In this document: one piece after another, positions 9,417 to 17,307 of the stretch | Layout: each line of letters begins with the position of its first letter | Position numbering within the stretch: position 1 is the stretch's first letter | Assembly (NCBI GenBank): GCA_046351455.1 | Contig: JAXLYM010000004.1 | Coordinates: forward strand, 1 to 64,000 | DNA: 64,000 nt | DNA from: JADJRH01 sp046351455 | Lineage (GTDB): Bacteria; Myxococcota_A; Polyangia; Polyangiales; Polyangiaceae | Direction of reading: 5' to 3' | Made by a program: the position numbers and the translations under genes | The notes under the pieces: generated by a model | Database searches by the model: none | Seen by the model: the letters and a program-made list of their open reading frames with translations, nothing else | What the model was told of the DNA's origin: nothing

Positions 9417-9812
9417 ATGTCCGATCGACAGGCCACTTGTTGTTGCGGCCAGCTCCGCATCACCGTGCGCGGGGAGCCCGTGCGCATCTCGATGTGCCAT
9501 TGCCTCGACTGCCAGCGTCGCACCGGCGCCCCCTTCGGCGCGCAGGCTCGTTTTCCGGAGGCCGCGACGTCGGTCGAGGGCCAATGGAGCACCTGGACGC
9601 GCACCGGAGACAGCGGCGGCCAGGCCACCCATTGCTTCTGTCCGGTCTGCGGAACCACGGTGTTCTACAAGCTGGGCGCGCTCCCCGGCATGATCGGCGT
9701 CCCGATCGGAGGCTTCGCGGACCCCACGTTCCCGCCCCCGAGAGCCTCGGTGTACAACGAGCGCCGCCACCCCTGGGTAGTCGTCCCCGAGGGCGCCGTC
9801 CTCGAAGACTGA
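9417..9812 (+). CDS. GFA/CENP-V family zinc-binding protein
   Basis: This is a 131-residue cytoplasmic protein of the family named after glutathione-dependent formaldehyde-activating enzyme. The zinc-ligand cysteine groups are all visible: CCCGQL near the N-terminus, CHCLDCQRRTGAPFG in the middle and CPVCGTTVFY near residue 80. Length is typical of the family. Most members have no proven enzymatic role, so glutathione/formaldehyde chemistry should not be assumed. It stands alone on the plus strand after the FHA activator (230 bp gap) and converges with the Imm26-like gene, their stops only 24 bp apart. Confidence 0.85.
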   Translation: MSDRQATCCCGQLRITVRGEPVRISMCHCLDCQRRTGAPFGAQARFPEAATSVEGQWSTWTRTGDSGGQATHCFCPVCGTTVFYKLGALPGMIGVPIGGFADPTFPPPRASVYNERRHPWVVVPEGAVLED

Positions 9813-9836
9813 CCACCACGCGATGCAGGGCGGGCG

Positions 9837-10715
9837 TCACGGCGCATCGTCTTTCGCCGCCGAACCTTCTCCGTCGTCTTCGTCGTCCAACGGCTGGACC
9901 TCCACACGCGTGGCCTCCGTGAAACCGGCCTCCTGGATGGCCGCATGCACGACCGGCAGCGCGCGCGCCACGTCCTGGGTCTCCAGGTAGATGTCCATCA
10001 CACCGCCGCCCCCGCCTGCGTCGGTGATCTCGCCGATCCCCGCGGACTCCAGCGCTTGCTCGATGGCCTCACGTCGCTTCAGCAGCGGAATGGAGGGCAG
10101 ACCGTCACCTTCGTATTTGATCTCGATGTGGATCTGACCGCGGCCCTCCGTGATCGCGTCTTCGGTCGCAACAGACGAGCCGGCGTCGCCGGTCGTGGTT
10201 GCGGCAGCTGACTCTCGCTCGAAGTCCTTCTTGTACCGGACAGTCGGCGGAATCGGAACGCCGGGGCGAAGCAATTTTTCGAAGAAGCGCGGCGTCGCTG
10301 CCATCATGTCCCACGGGGCAAGCCCATAGTACGCATCGAAGAAGAGCCTCGATGTATTGGCAGTGTACGAGCTGCCCTTCATGTCCAGCGTTTCCGCCGG
10401 ATATGTCGGTTCTTTTTGGCCAATTACCGGCCAGTACCCATCGTAAATCTCGTCACTGGTCACCTCGAAGATGGCCAGTAAGCGCTCTTGCATGGCTTCT
10501 TCCATCCCAACCAGGAGCTGCTCCGGCGAGTGTCCCCGATGTGCGAAATGCGCGGTGATCGCCCCATTCATGTAAAGAGCGACGTGAGCGAGCGCAAAGC
10601 TGCCATCCCGCAACGGTACAGCGACGACTTGCCCAGTCTTCACCTTCACGCGCTTGCGCCCACGTTTGTTCGGCGTGGCGTCCCCGAAAGTTTCTGTTTT
10701 CTGCTTTTTCGCCAT
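9837..10715 (-). CDS. Imm26-like immunity protein with extra C-terminal domain
   Basis: This 292-residue cytoplasmic protein is encoded 19 bp after the RHS toxin gene. The Lys/Arg-rich start (KRGRKRVKVKTGQVVAVPL) leads into a beta-strand-rich segment (about 25-150, GQVVAVPLRDGSFALAHVALY) that resembles the Imm26 family of polymorphic-toxin immunity proteins. After a linker, residues about 195-280 (GRGQIHIEIKYEGDG, then VMDIYLETQDVARALPVV) read as a beta-alpha-beta ferredoxin-like domain, which immunity proteins of this family usually lack. The position directly after the toxin supports a protective role; the family match is from memory of the motif, so moderate confidence. Start ATG 10715 has a GAAAGG site. 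The acidic C-terminus is DDEDDGEGSAAKDD. Confidence 0.7.
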   Translation of the reverse strand: MAKKQKTETFGDATPNKRGRKRVKVKTGQVVAVPLRDGSFALAHVALYMNGAITAHFAHRGHSPEQLLVGMEEAMQERLLAIFEVTSDEIYDGYWPVIGQKEPTYPAETLDMKGSSYTANTSRLFFDAYYGLAPWDMMAATPRFFEKLLRPGVPIPPTVRYKKDFERESAAATTTGDAGSSVATEDAITEGRGQIHIEIKYEGDGLPSIPLLKRREAIEQALESAGIGEITDAGGGGGVMDIYLETQDVARALPVVHAAIQEAGFTEATRVEVQPLDDEDDGEGSAAKDDAP

Positions 10716-10734
10716 GTGGAAACCTTTCGCGCGG

Positions 10735-13700
10735 TCACGGGAACGGCACGGGGCCAGTGTAGTTGGCCGCTGCCTGCGCGTGCATCTTGTTTTCCAGCGG
10801 GCCCGACTGTCCAGGCACGCCCCCGGGTCCACCGCCCGCCCGTATCCAGCTCTCCTCTGCTTGCGCCAGAGCAGGAGCGTTGCCGATCCCGCCTTGTAGG
10901 ACCTGGAAGTTGTAGGCCAATGAACCAGGACACCGCTTCTGGAGCGCGCGATTGTGGGCTCCGCGCCGGGCCTGGAATGCCTCCAGCGACATCGATCGTC
11001 CAACATATTCTTTGCCTGTGCTCTGATCGGTCCGCAGGTAGATGACTCCGCTGTTCGGCGTGTGGTACGCGAGCCCCAGCGGGTCGATCCAGTGAGTGGG
11101 GTTCCACCCGTACCCATACAGGTTCAGCCCCCCGGGCAGTCCAAGAGGATCGGGGCTGATGTAGTGTCCCGCGGCCGGATCGTAGTAACGATAACGGTTG
11201 TAGTGGAGCCCTGTCTCTTCGTCCGCGTACTGCCCTTGGAAGCGGAGCGGCGTCGATGTCGCCGCACCAGGCCGTATGGTCGCCGCACCGAAAGCCGCGC
11301 GCTCCAGGTGACAGACGATGTGGCCGACCCCGTCCGCCAGTTGCTCCGGCGCCCCGACCGGATCGGTGAGGTAGTGGAAGAGTTCCGCGCCCTCCGCGAA
11401 GGCCGACATCTGTTGGAATAGCGGCACATGACCGCCGTCTTCGAAGCCGTACGTGCGCACCTCGACGATCGGATCTGCTGCCCTCTCGCCCTCTCCGACG
11501 GCGCCCGGACGCGTCCGGAACTCGTGCACGAGCTCGTGCCCGTCCCACAGAAAGCGCACCTCTTCAATCAGCGCGCCACGGCGCGCGGAGAGGACTTCTT
11601 CCGCCGGGGCGTACACGCGCTTCAGCGTGCGGCGCCCGAAGGGGTCATAGCGGAAGTCGACCGTCTGCCCGCCGGGTCGGATTACCGTCGCGAGGCGGCC
11701 ATCCTCGGTCCACAGGTAACGGAAGGCGTGTTGCGGGCCGAGGCGCTTCTCGATCAGCTGGCCCCGGTCGTTCCACAGATAGCAGACCTCCCCCCGCTTC
11801 AGCAGCCGATTGCCAGGGCTGTAGAGCCGTCGCGCGACGCCGGGGCCCACCTCCTGCGGGTTGCCTGTGGCGTCGTACCGAAAGGCCTCTTGCGGGCCTT
11901 CCAAACCGGAGACTTCCAGGAGTCGTGTCGCGTCGTCGTACCGGTATGCCTTCGCGACGCCGGACGACTCCACCACTTGGAGCAGCTCTCCCGAACGATC
12001 GTAGCCGTACCGGCGGTCACTCGTGATCCCCGGTTCGCGGCCCAGCCAGCTCGGCTCCGGGAGCAGGGCCGCGAGGCGCGCCAGGCTTTCCGGAGAGGGG
12101 CCCGGCAACACCGCGCGGCGCGACGCGAGACGGCCGTTCGGCGCATGCGTGGTGTCGATTCGCCCCCCCTCGGGCAGCAGGCGGCGTATTTCGCGGCCGA
12201 AGGGGTCCGCCTCGTGGCGCAGCTCGTGGACCCCGTCGATCGTCGTGCGGCACCGCACCCCGAAACCGTCGCGGTGAATGGCCAGCGTGTGGCCCTGCGA
12301 CGTGGAGCGGCCGATCACCAGCCCCGCAGCGTCGCGGGCTGTGCGGACCGAGCAAGTAACGCCGTCGACGGTGCTTGTCTCGCGAACGACTCGGCCGCAC
12401 GCGTCGCGCTCGAAGGTGAAGGCGTCGGCGCCCCGCGTGGCCTGGATCAGCTCGCCGCGAGCGTCGTAATCGAAGGTCTCCTGGATGTCGCCGGCCGTCC
12501 GCGAGATGAGCTGTCCCGCGGCGTCGTAGGCATTCTCGATGACGCTTTCGGGGCCTTGTTGCACGCGCACCAAGCGGCCCGCGAGGTCGTGCCGATACCC
12601 GATCTCCCGGCCGTCGAAGGTGCGCTCCGCGATGATGAGGCCGCTCGGGTCGTAGGTGTAGCTGTGCTCTTCGTGCTGCTCGTTCCGGACAAGGACCTGA
12701 TTGCCCTCGCGATCGTACAGCATGCGGACCGGCTCGCCGCTGCCGACCTTGCGAGAGACGAGCTTGTGATAGCCGCCCCAGCCGAAGAGGGTTGTCCGGC
12801 CTTCGGGATCCGCGATGGCCGTCAGGTGCGCTTCGCCGTCGTACTCGTAGCGGGAGACGCCGCCGTCGGGACGCTCGACAGAAAGGAGGTCACCGCGGCG
12901 TGACCATCGAAAACGCGTCTCGCGGCCCGCCTGGTCGATCTCCGATTGGCACCTTCCTACCGCGTCGTACGTCCAGCGCTGGATGGCGCCGTTGGGATAG
13001 GTGGCAGTGGTGCGGTTACCGTGCTTGTCGTGCTCGAAGGCGTACCGGCCGCCTGTCGGGCCGATGATCGTAGTGACGAGGCCACGAGAATCGTAGGCGT
13101 AGTGGGTCGTGCCGCCGCACGCGTCGGTGATCGCGATCTCGTTGCCTCGGCCGTCGCGCTCGCTCTTCGAGGTGCCGCCGGCAGGGTCGATCACCGCCAT
13201 AGGCCGGCCCGCATCGTCGCGCACGGTCACCGTCACGCGGCCGAGAGGATCGGTCTCTTTCAGGATCCGCCCGCGTCCGTCCCGCTCGTAGAGGGTGGTG
13301 TGGCCCTCCTCGTCGGTGCGCGAGGTCTGGAATCCGCGGTCGTCGTAGGTGGCAGTGAAGACCGCGCCCGCGCTGACAGCCTTGTCCAGGAGGCCGTGCG
13401 CGTTGCCGAAGAAGCGGCGCACTTCCAGGGAGTCGGTGACTTCGGTGTAGCCGCCTTCGTGGTAGTCGAGCTTCGCGTGGTGAATGCCTTTCGCGGGCGT
13501 GATGCCGTCCGCGAGCTTCGCGGGGACGTCGGGCGCGAGGCTCGGATCGGTTCGATCGCCGTAGTGGCCCCAGCTCTCCACGCAGCGGCCGGCAGCGTCG
13601 TACACGAATGCGAAGGTGAGCCCGGTGCGGTCGGTGTCGCGCGTGAGGCGGTGTTCCTCGTCGTAGGCGTAGCGCCAAGAATGGCCCTCCGGGTCGGTCG

Positions 13701-14505
13701 CCTCGATCAGGCATCCTTCGCCGTCGTGCCGATACCGCATGAGCTCGCGCCGCTCCCCCTCTTTCGCGGATGCCCACACACGCACGCGCTCGATGCGGCC
13801 GTCTTCTCGCGAATCGACGACGAGCACACGCCCCGCGCTGTCGGTCACCTGCACCAGCCGGCCCGCCTCGTACTCCAGGGCGATCATGTTGCGATTCCGA
13901 TCCTCGATCGAGGTCAGTCGAAACAGCACCCCTTCGTCCGCCGGCTCAGCGAAGCGCCGCAGCACGCCGTCGTCCACGTCGAGGAGATACCCCTTCTCGT
14001 CGCGGTGCAGCAGCCAGCCGAAAGGCCCCACGACTTCCCCCCCGATCTCCAGACTCGGAAAGGCGACCTTCGTCCCTTGGTCCGTCCAGACATAGAGAGA
14101 CCGGCGCCGCACCTCGATCTGCCAGCCGAGCGAGTGGGCCCATCCCCAGCCGAGGCCGAAGTCCCGTTCGCACGCCGCCGTGGAGTAGACGCGATGCCAC
14201 CGGAGCGGCAGCGGCCCCGGCAACGCGACATCCAGGATCGGATGCGTGAAGGCTCGTCCGGTGACGACGTCGACGGGGTGAGCGGCTGTCCCGCAGTCGG
14301 GGTAGCGGTTCGGATCGGGGGCCGACTTGCCATCTCCGCCCGCGTTGTTGCCGCCGTTGCCTCCACTGCCCCCCTGACCATTGCCGCGGCCTTTGCCGCC
14401 GCCGGAGCCGGAGCCGCCGCCGTCATGGCCGCCGCCCAGGACGAAGACACCGGGGTTCATACCGGGGATCGCCGGGAAGTTGGGAAAGGGTGCTGTGCGG
14501 GCCAT
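10735..14505 (-). CDS. RHS-repeat polymorphic toxin with GIY-YIG-like nuclease tip
   Basis: This is a 1256-residue toxin. It starts with a Gly-rich low-complexity tail (about 15-60), then a DUF6531-like opening (HPVDVVTGRAFTHPILDV), then a long array of RHS/YD repeats (many YD, GRxxxxxxD and RxRYD units) that would form the toxin-enclosing shell. The core ends at HYNRYRYYDPAAGHYISPDP and the self-cleavage signature PTHWIDPLGL. The variable tip of about 110 residues follows: GVIYLRTD, KEYVGRS, a conserved-looking Arg/His helix (RRGAHNRAL) and AEESWIRAGG with a candidate catalytic Glu. That order matches GIY-YIG nucleases, so a DNase tip is inferred. No signal peptide or PAAR domain is visible. 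ATG 14505 is preceded by AGGAGGTG; a TTG two codons upstream is possible. Confidence 0.85.
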   Translation of the reverse strand: MARTAPFPNFPAIPGMNPGVFVLGGGHDGGGSGSGGGKGRGNGQGGSGGNGGNNAGGDGKSAPDPNRYPDCGTAAHPVDVVTGRAFTHPILDVALPGPLPLRWHRVYSTAACERDFGLGWGWAHSLGWQIEVRRRSLYVWTDQGTKVAFPSLEIGGEVVGPFGWLLHRDEKGYLLDVDDGVLRRFAEPADEGVLFRLTSIEDRNRNMIALEYEAGRLVQVTDSAGRVLVVDSREDGRIERVRVWASAKEGERRELMRYRHDGEGCLIEATDPEGHSWRYAYDEEHRLTRDTDRTGLTFAFVYDAAGRCVESWGHYGDRTDPSLAPDVPAKLADGITPAKGIHHAKLDYHEGGYTEVTDSLEVRRFFGNAHGLLDKAVSAGAVFTATYDDRGFQTSRTDEEGHTTLYERDGRGRILKETDPLGRVTVTVRDDAGRPMAVIDPAGGTSKSERDGRGNEIAITDACGGTTHYAYDSRGLVTTIIGPTGGRYAFEHDKHGNRTTATYPNGAIQRWTYDAVGRCQSEIDQAGRETRFRWSRRGDLLSVERPDGGVSRYEYDGEAHLTAIADPEGRTTLFGWGGYHKLVSRKVGSGEPVRMLYDREGNQVLVRNEQHEEHSYTYDPSGLIIAERTFDGREIGYRHDLAGRLVRVQQGPESVIENAYDAAGQLISRTAGDIQETFDYDARGELIQATRGADAFTFERDACGRVVRETSTVDGVTCSVRTARDAAGLVIGRSTSQGHTLAIHRDGFGVRCRTTIDGVHELRHEADPFGREIRRLLPEGGRIDTTHAPNGRLASRRAVLPGPSPESLARLAALLPEPSWLGREPGITSDRRYGYDRSGELLQVVESSGVAKAYRYDDATRLLEVSGLEGPQEAFRYDATGNPQEVGPGVARRLYSPGNRLLKRGEVCYLWNDRGQLIEKRLGPQHAFRYLWTEDGRLATVIRPGGQTVDFRYDPFGRRTLKRVYAPAEEVLSARRGALIEEVRFLWDGHELVHEFRTRPGAVGEGERAADPIVEVRTYGFEDGGHVPLFQQMSAFAEGAELFHYLTDPVGAPEQLADGVGHIVCHLERAAFGAATIRPGAATSTPLRFQGQYADEETGLHYNRYRYYDPAAGHYISPDPLGLPGGLNLYGYGWNPTHWIDPLGLAYHTPNSGVIYLRTDQSTGKEYVGRSMSLEAFQARRGAHNRALQKRCPGSLAYNFQVLQGGIGNAPALAQAEESWIRAGGGPGGVPGQSGPLENKMHAQAAANYTGPVPFP

Positions 14506-14548
14506 CGTCAATCACCTCCTCTTCGCGAAAGACCGGCTGTTCGCGCGG

Positions 14549-14650
14549 CTATGGCGGGGGCGTCTCTTCTGCGGCGCTCTCCCCCAGACCGACAGTCACG
14601 AGACAAACCACCAGACCGCCCAAGAATCCTCGTCTCGTACGCTGGCTCAT
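14549..14650 (-). CDS. Possible 33-residue peptide that is almost only a Tat-like signal
   Basis: A short frame of 33 codons with an AGGGAGG ribosome site and ATG at 14650 encodes MSQRTRRGFLGGLVVCLVTV followed by GLGESAAEETPPP and a stop. TRRGFLGG matches the twin-arginine motif, followed by a hydrophobic stretch, but no mature domain exists. It lies 43 bp upstream of the RHS start in the same direction. It could be a remnant of an exported protein, a leader, or chance. No frame joins it to the RHS protein. Expression is unproven. Confidence 0.35.
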   Translation of the reverse strand: MSQRTRRGFLGGLVVCLVTVGLGESAAEETPPP

Positions 14651-15055
14651 CAATCCGGCCCTCCCTTCGCCCGTTGTGCGTGGTTGTTCTCTCGCTGCCA
14701 CACATGGCAAAGCTCCGATCGTGCGCGCCGCCTCTCGGGCACACGTGTCCTGAACGCGCCGCCGAGGACGGCGCGGAGATATCGAGTCTTCACGCTCGCC
14801 CGCCGGAGAGAGAAGGCCCCTGGATCCCCGGCGGCTCCACCATGGAGCCTGCCCAGCCGAGGACACACCGCGGCCCTCTCGCCCCGACCAGCGAGCGCTG
14901 CTCACGTCACTTCAGATCACCACCCTGGAGAGCAAACAAGCCGTTTCAGAAGCGAAGCTGGGCCCACGCTCCCCCGGTCGTCGGAGCGGAACACCCCGTC
15001 TCTGACAAGGCACCTACGACGGCCAACTGGCCCGCACAGGACAGCGCGAAGGATC
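14651..15055. other. Intergenic stretch without a convincing gene
   Basis: These 405 bases separate the small lipoprotein gene from the Tat-like mini-ORF. Open frames here are short, Arg-rich and lack ribosome sites, so I see no gene. The RHS-operon promoter may lie here, but no clear -35/-10 pair was recognised. Confidence 0.4.
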
Positions 15056-15340
15056 TCATTTCTCGTGCTTGCCCTGGCGGTCGGCCGTGGGGCCGAGCGC
15101 GCTCGCCTCGCTGGGCGCCTCGCGCGCTTCGGGCGCATCGGCGATCATGGTCGCCGAGTTTGTCGTGGTCGTTCCTGCTCCTCCTGTGCCGCTGCACGAG
15201 CATTCGTAGGTGAAGCAGCAGTCGCCTCCGAGGTTGTAACAACCGCCCAGCAGCAAGGCCGTCACCACCCCGAACGACGCTCTCCAAAAGCGTTGCTGCG
15301 CCGGGGGGCCTTTGCCGGCAACAAGAGGAGCCCGCTTCAC
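15056..15340 (-). CDS. Small Cys-rich putative lipoprotein upstream of the RHS toxin
   Basis: This frame of 94 codons from GTG 15340 encodes a basic N-terminus (MKRAPLV...), a hydrophobic stretch FGVVTALLLGGC with a good lipobox, and then a short mature part rich in Cys (CYNLGGDCCFTYECSCSG) and Thr/Gly, ending in a charged tail. The frame stays open upstream to ATG codons at 15439 and 15565, but that extension is Ser/Glu-rich and would place the hydrophobic segment far from the start, so the later GTG is preferred. It is co-directional with the RHS operon, about 400 bp upstream. I do not recognise the family. It may be a minor envelope lipoprotein; the start is uncertain. Confidence 0.4.
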   Translation of the reverse strand: MKRAPLVAGKGPPAQQRFWRASFGVVTALLLGGCYNLGGDCCFTYECSCSGTGGAGTTTTNSATMIADAPEAREAPSEASALGPTADRQGKHEK

Positions 15341-15689
15341 CGGGCAACGGCCTTTCGAAGGAGAAGAGCCTTTCGTGGCCCCCGCCACGGCGCTTCGTTC
15401 GTCCTTACTTAGGAAATGTCGTCCCACCGCCGTTTTCATTTCGAGAAGTGACGTCCCCCCCTCTTTTTCTTTCTCCGGGGCGGGCGGGGATGCCTCGGAG
15501 ATGCTTGCGGAGCTTCTCGAAGCGTCACTCTGGGAATCCATTTCGAAAAATGCTGTGTCTTGCATCTTTTTCTCGCTTGCCTTTCGTGTCGTCTCGTGAA
15601 GGCAGCCTCCGCGCGCACACGTCCGCCGTGCGCCGCGGGCCGTTTCGCCGTGCGTGCTCGTGTCGTTCTTGGTTTTCGCCCTCTCCAGT
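15341..15689. other. Intergenic region with T-rich stretches
   Basis: This region holds a few pyrimidine-rich tracts (near 15455-15475 and 15565-15575) and lower GC than its neighbours. The only open frame is the N-terminal extension of the small lipoprotein. It probably carries the promoter of the lipoprotein/RHS side, but no specific site is supported. Confidence 0.35.
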
Positions 15690-15762
15690 GAGCGGTCTCC
15701 GGGTCCGGGTGGGATCGCTCAACACACCGGGGACCGCTCGCTGCAACGGGCGAGCGTTGCAG
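15690..15762 (-). terminator. Stacked hairpins after the kinase-triad operon
   Basis: Two stem-loops lie just after the end of the Gly-rich lipoprotein gene. The outer one pairs GAGCGGTC (15690-15697) with GACCGCTC (15732-15739), extended by CCGG/CCGG through one wobble pair. The second is a perfect 8-bp stem, CTGCAACG (15741-15748) with CGTTGCAG (15755-15762), loop of six. There is no U-tract, so an intrinsic terminator is only a guess; mRNA 3'-end protection is an alternative. Confidence 0.45.
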
Positions 15763-15789
15763 GTGCGCGCGATGAGCGCGCTTTCTTCT

Positions 15790-17307
15790 TCAGAAGGCTT
15801 GCGTCTCCGCCAAGGCTCCTTTTGCGCCGGTGCCCGTGTCGCCATCGCCCGCGCCGCCATCCCCGGGAGTGCCAACCGTAATCGTGGCGCCCGTGGTTTC
15901 TGGCGCGCCGCCGACGTACGCCACACCGATCGACGGACCGCCAAGACCGCCGCCGCCTAGGCCGCCGTCGCCGCCCTTGCCGCCTGCGCCGCTCGCGCAA
16001 CCCGGTTTCAGATCCGTGGCGGCCGGCGGCACGCTGCCTCCCGCCGCGCCCATGCCTCCCGATCCGCCGGCCTGCCCCGCGCCACCGTTGCCACCTCGAC
16101 CGCCGTTGCCCGAGGTGATCGTCACGCTCTCGAACTGCAGCGTCGCACCCAGCGCGACCACGCCGATCGATGCGCCCCCACCACCACCGCCGCGCCCCCC
16201 TGCGCCGCCGCAGCCGCCAGCGCCACCGCTCGCGCCGCTCGCGCCTCCATTGCCGCCAGCGTTCATGACCTTGTTGCAGGCGTTGCCCATCGAGCCGCCC
16301 TTCGCGCCGCCGCCGCCACCACCACCTTGGCCGACCTTCCCCGGCTTGCCGTCTACGCCGGAGACGCCCGCGAAGCCCGCCGACGTCAGCGTGCCCGTAC
16401 CGGAGGCGCCCGCACCGCTCGCGCCGCTCGCGCCGGGATCTCCAGCGGTGCCGGCTGTGCACGCGCTGCCCCCTTCACCCGCGCCGGCGTTCATGGAGCC
16501 GTCAGGAAGGCCGGGGCTCCCGGCGCCTCCGCTGAACTCGTCACTGCTGCCGCCCTTCCCGCCCACAGAGGTTTCCGCGTCGCACGCGTTCGGCGTGCTG
16601 CTGCCGCCATTGACATTCGCGGCCGTGCACGCGTCCGCTCCCGGCTGCCCATCCGCGCCAGAGGTGCCGAGGTCGAGGTACTTTTCGCCATCCTTCCCCG
16701 GGGCCCCATCGCCGGCAGTCACTGCCGATCGGGTCAGCTCCAGCTCCGCATCGTTCTCCAGGAACACCGCGACGGAAGAGCTCCCAGGCGTCGTCGCCGT
16801 GGGTGACGTGACGTCGACGTCATCCATCACCAACGTCGCCTTCGATGTCACGCGCAGCGCGACGACGGCTGCGCTCGGAGCAATCAACGTGCGCTTGTCC
16901 TTCGCGTAGGTCCAGCCCGCGGCGCAGTCGAGGCCGCCGTACACCAGCGCGCCGGCCTTCACTTCCACGGCTTCATCGAAGGCCTCACCGCACAAATAGA
17001 TCGGCTTGCCCGTGGCCGACCCGAGCGCCTTCGCGATGCTCTTCAGCGGAGCGTCCTTCGTGCCCGGGTTCGTGTCGCTCCCCTTCGAGGACGAGACGAA
17101 CAAGCCGCAGCTGTCGGCCGCAGGCTCGCTCAATGACGAGGCGATGCAGCCGGGGTCGATCGTGCTGCTCGTCGTGGTGCTGCCGCCGCTGCCGCCGCTG
17201 CCGTCGGAGACGTACCAGTGGTCCGCACCGAGCAAGAGATTGCAACCCGCCGACGCCGAGAGCGCGAGGGCTCCCAGGCAGGCGCAGACAACATGCGCTC
17301 TTCGCAT
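15790..17307 (-). CDS. Gly-rich beta-helix surface lipoprotein (triad copy A)
   Basis: This is a 505-residue lipoprotein: signal MRRAHVVCACLGALALSASA with lipobox Cys at 22. Residues about 58-190 resemble DUF1565/pectate-lyase-like beta-helix openings (GSDTNPGTKDAPLKSIAKAL). The rest is collagen-like low complexity, dominated by GG, GGAG and GDGGxG runs, interrupted by short helix-like strands (GVVALGATLQFESVTIT, GVAYVGG). It is clearly related to the protein at 36807-38360, sharing DCGLFV, the cell-wide order of segments and the DKR motif. It is the last gene of a five-gene operon, its ATG overlapping the previous stop as TGATG. A surface or extracellular-matrix role is inferred from architecture only. 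Confidence 0.8.
   Translation of the reverse strand: MRRAHVVCACLGALALSASAGCNLLLGADHWYVSDGSGGSGGSTTTSSTIDPGCIASSLSEPAADSCGLFVSSSKGSDTNPGTKDAPLKSIAKALGSATGKPIYLCGEAFDEAVEVKAGALVYGGLDCAAGWTYAKDKRTLIAPSAAVVALRVTSKATLVMDDVDVTSPTATTPGSSSVAVFLENDAELELTRSAVTAGDGAPGKDGEKYLDLGTSGADGQPGADACTAANVNGGSSTPNACDAETSVGGKGGSSDEFSGGAGSPGLPDGSMNAGAGEGGSACTAGTAGDPGASGASGAGASGTGTLTSAGFAGVSGVDGKPGKVGQGGGGGGGAKGGSMGNACNKVMNAGGNGGASGASGGAGGCGGAGGRGGGGGGASIGVVALGATLQFESVTITSGNGGRGGNGGAGQAGGSGGMGAAGGSVPPAATDLKPGCASGAGGKGGDGGLGGGGLGGPSIGVAYVGGAPETTGATITVGTPGDGGAGDGDTGTGAKGALAETQAF

Noticed and set aside
15790..17307. Phage tail-fibre-like collagen protein
   Set aside because: Gly-rich runs suggested it, but the lipobox, beta-helix start and operon context fit a surface lipoprotein.
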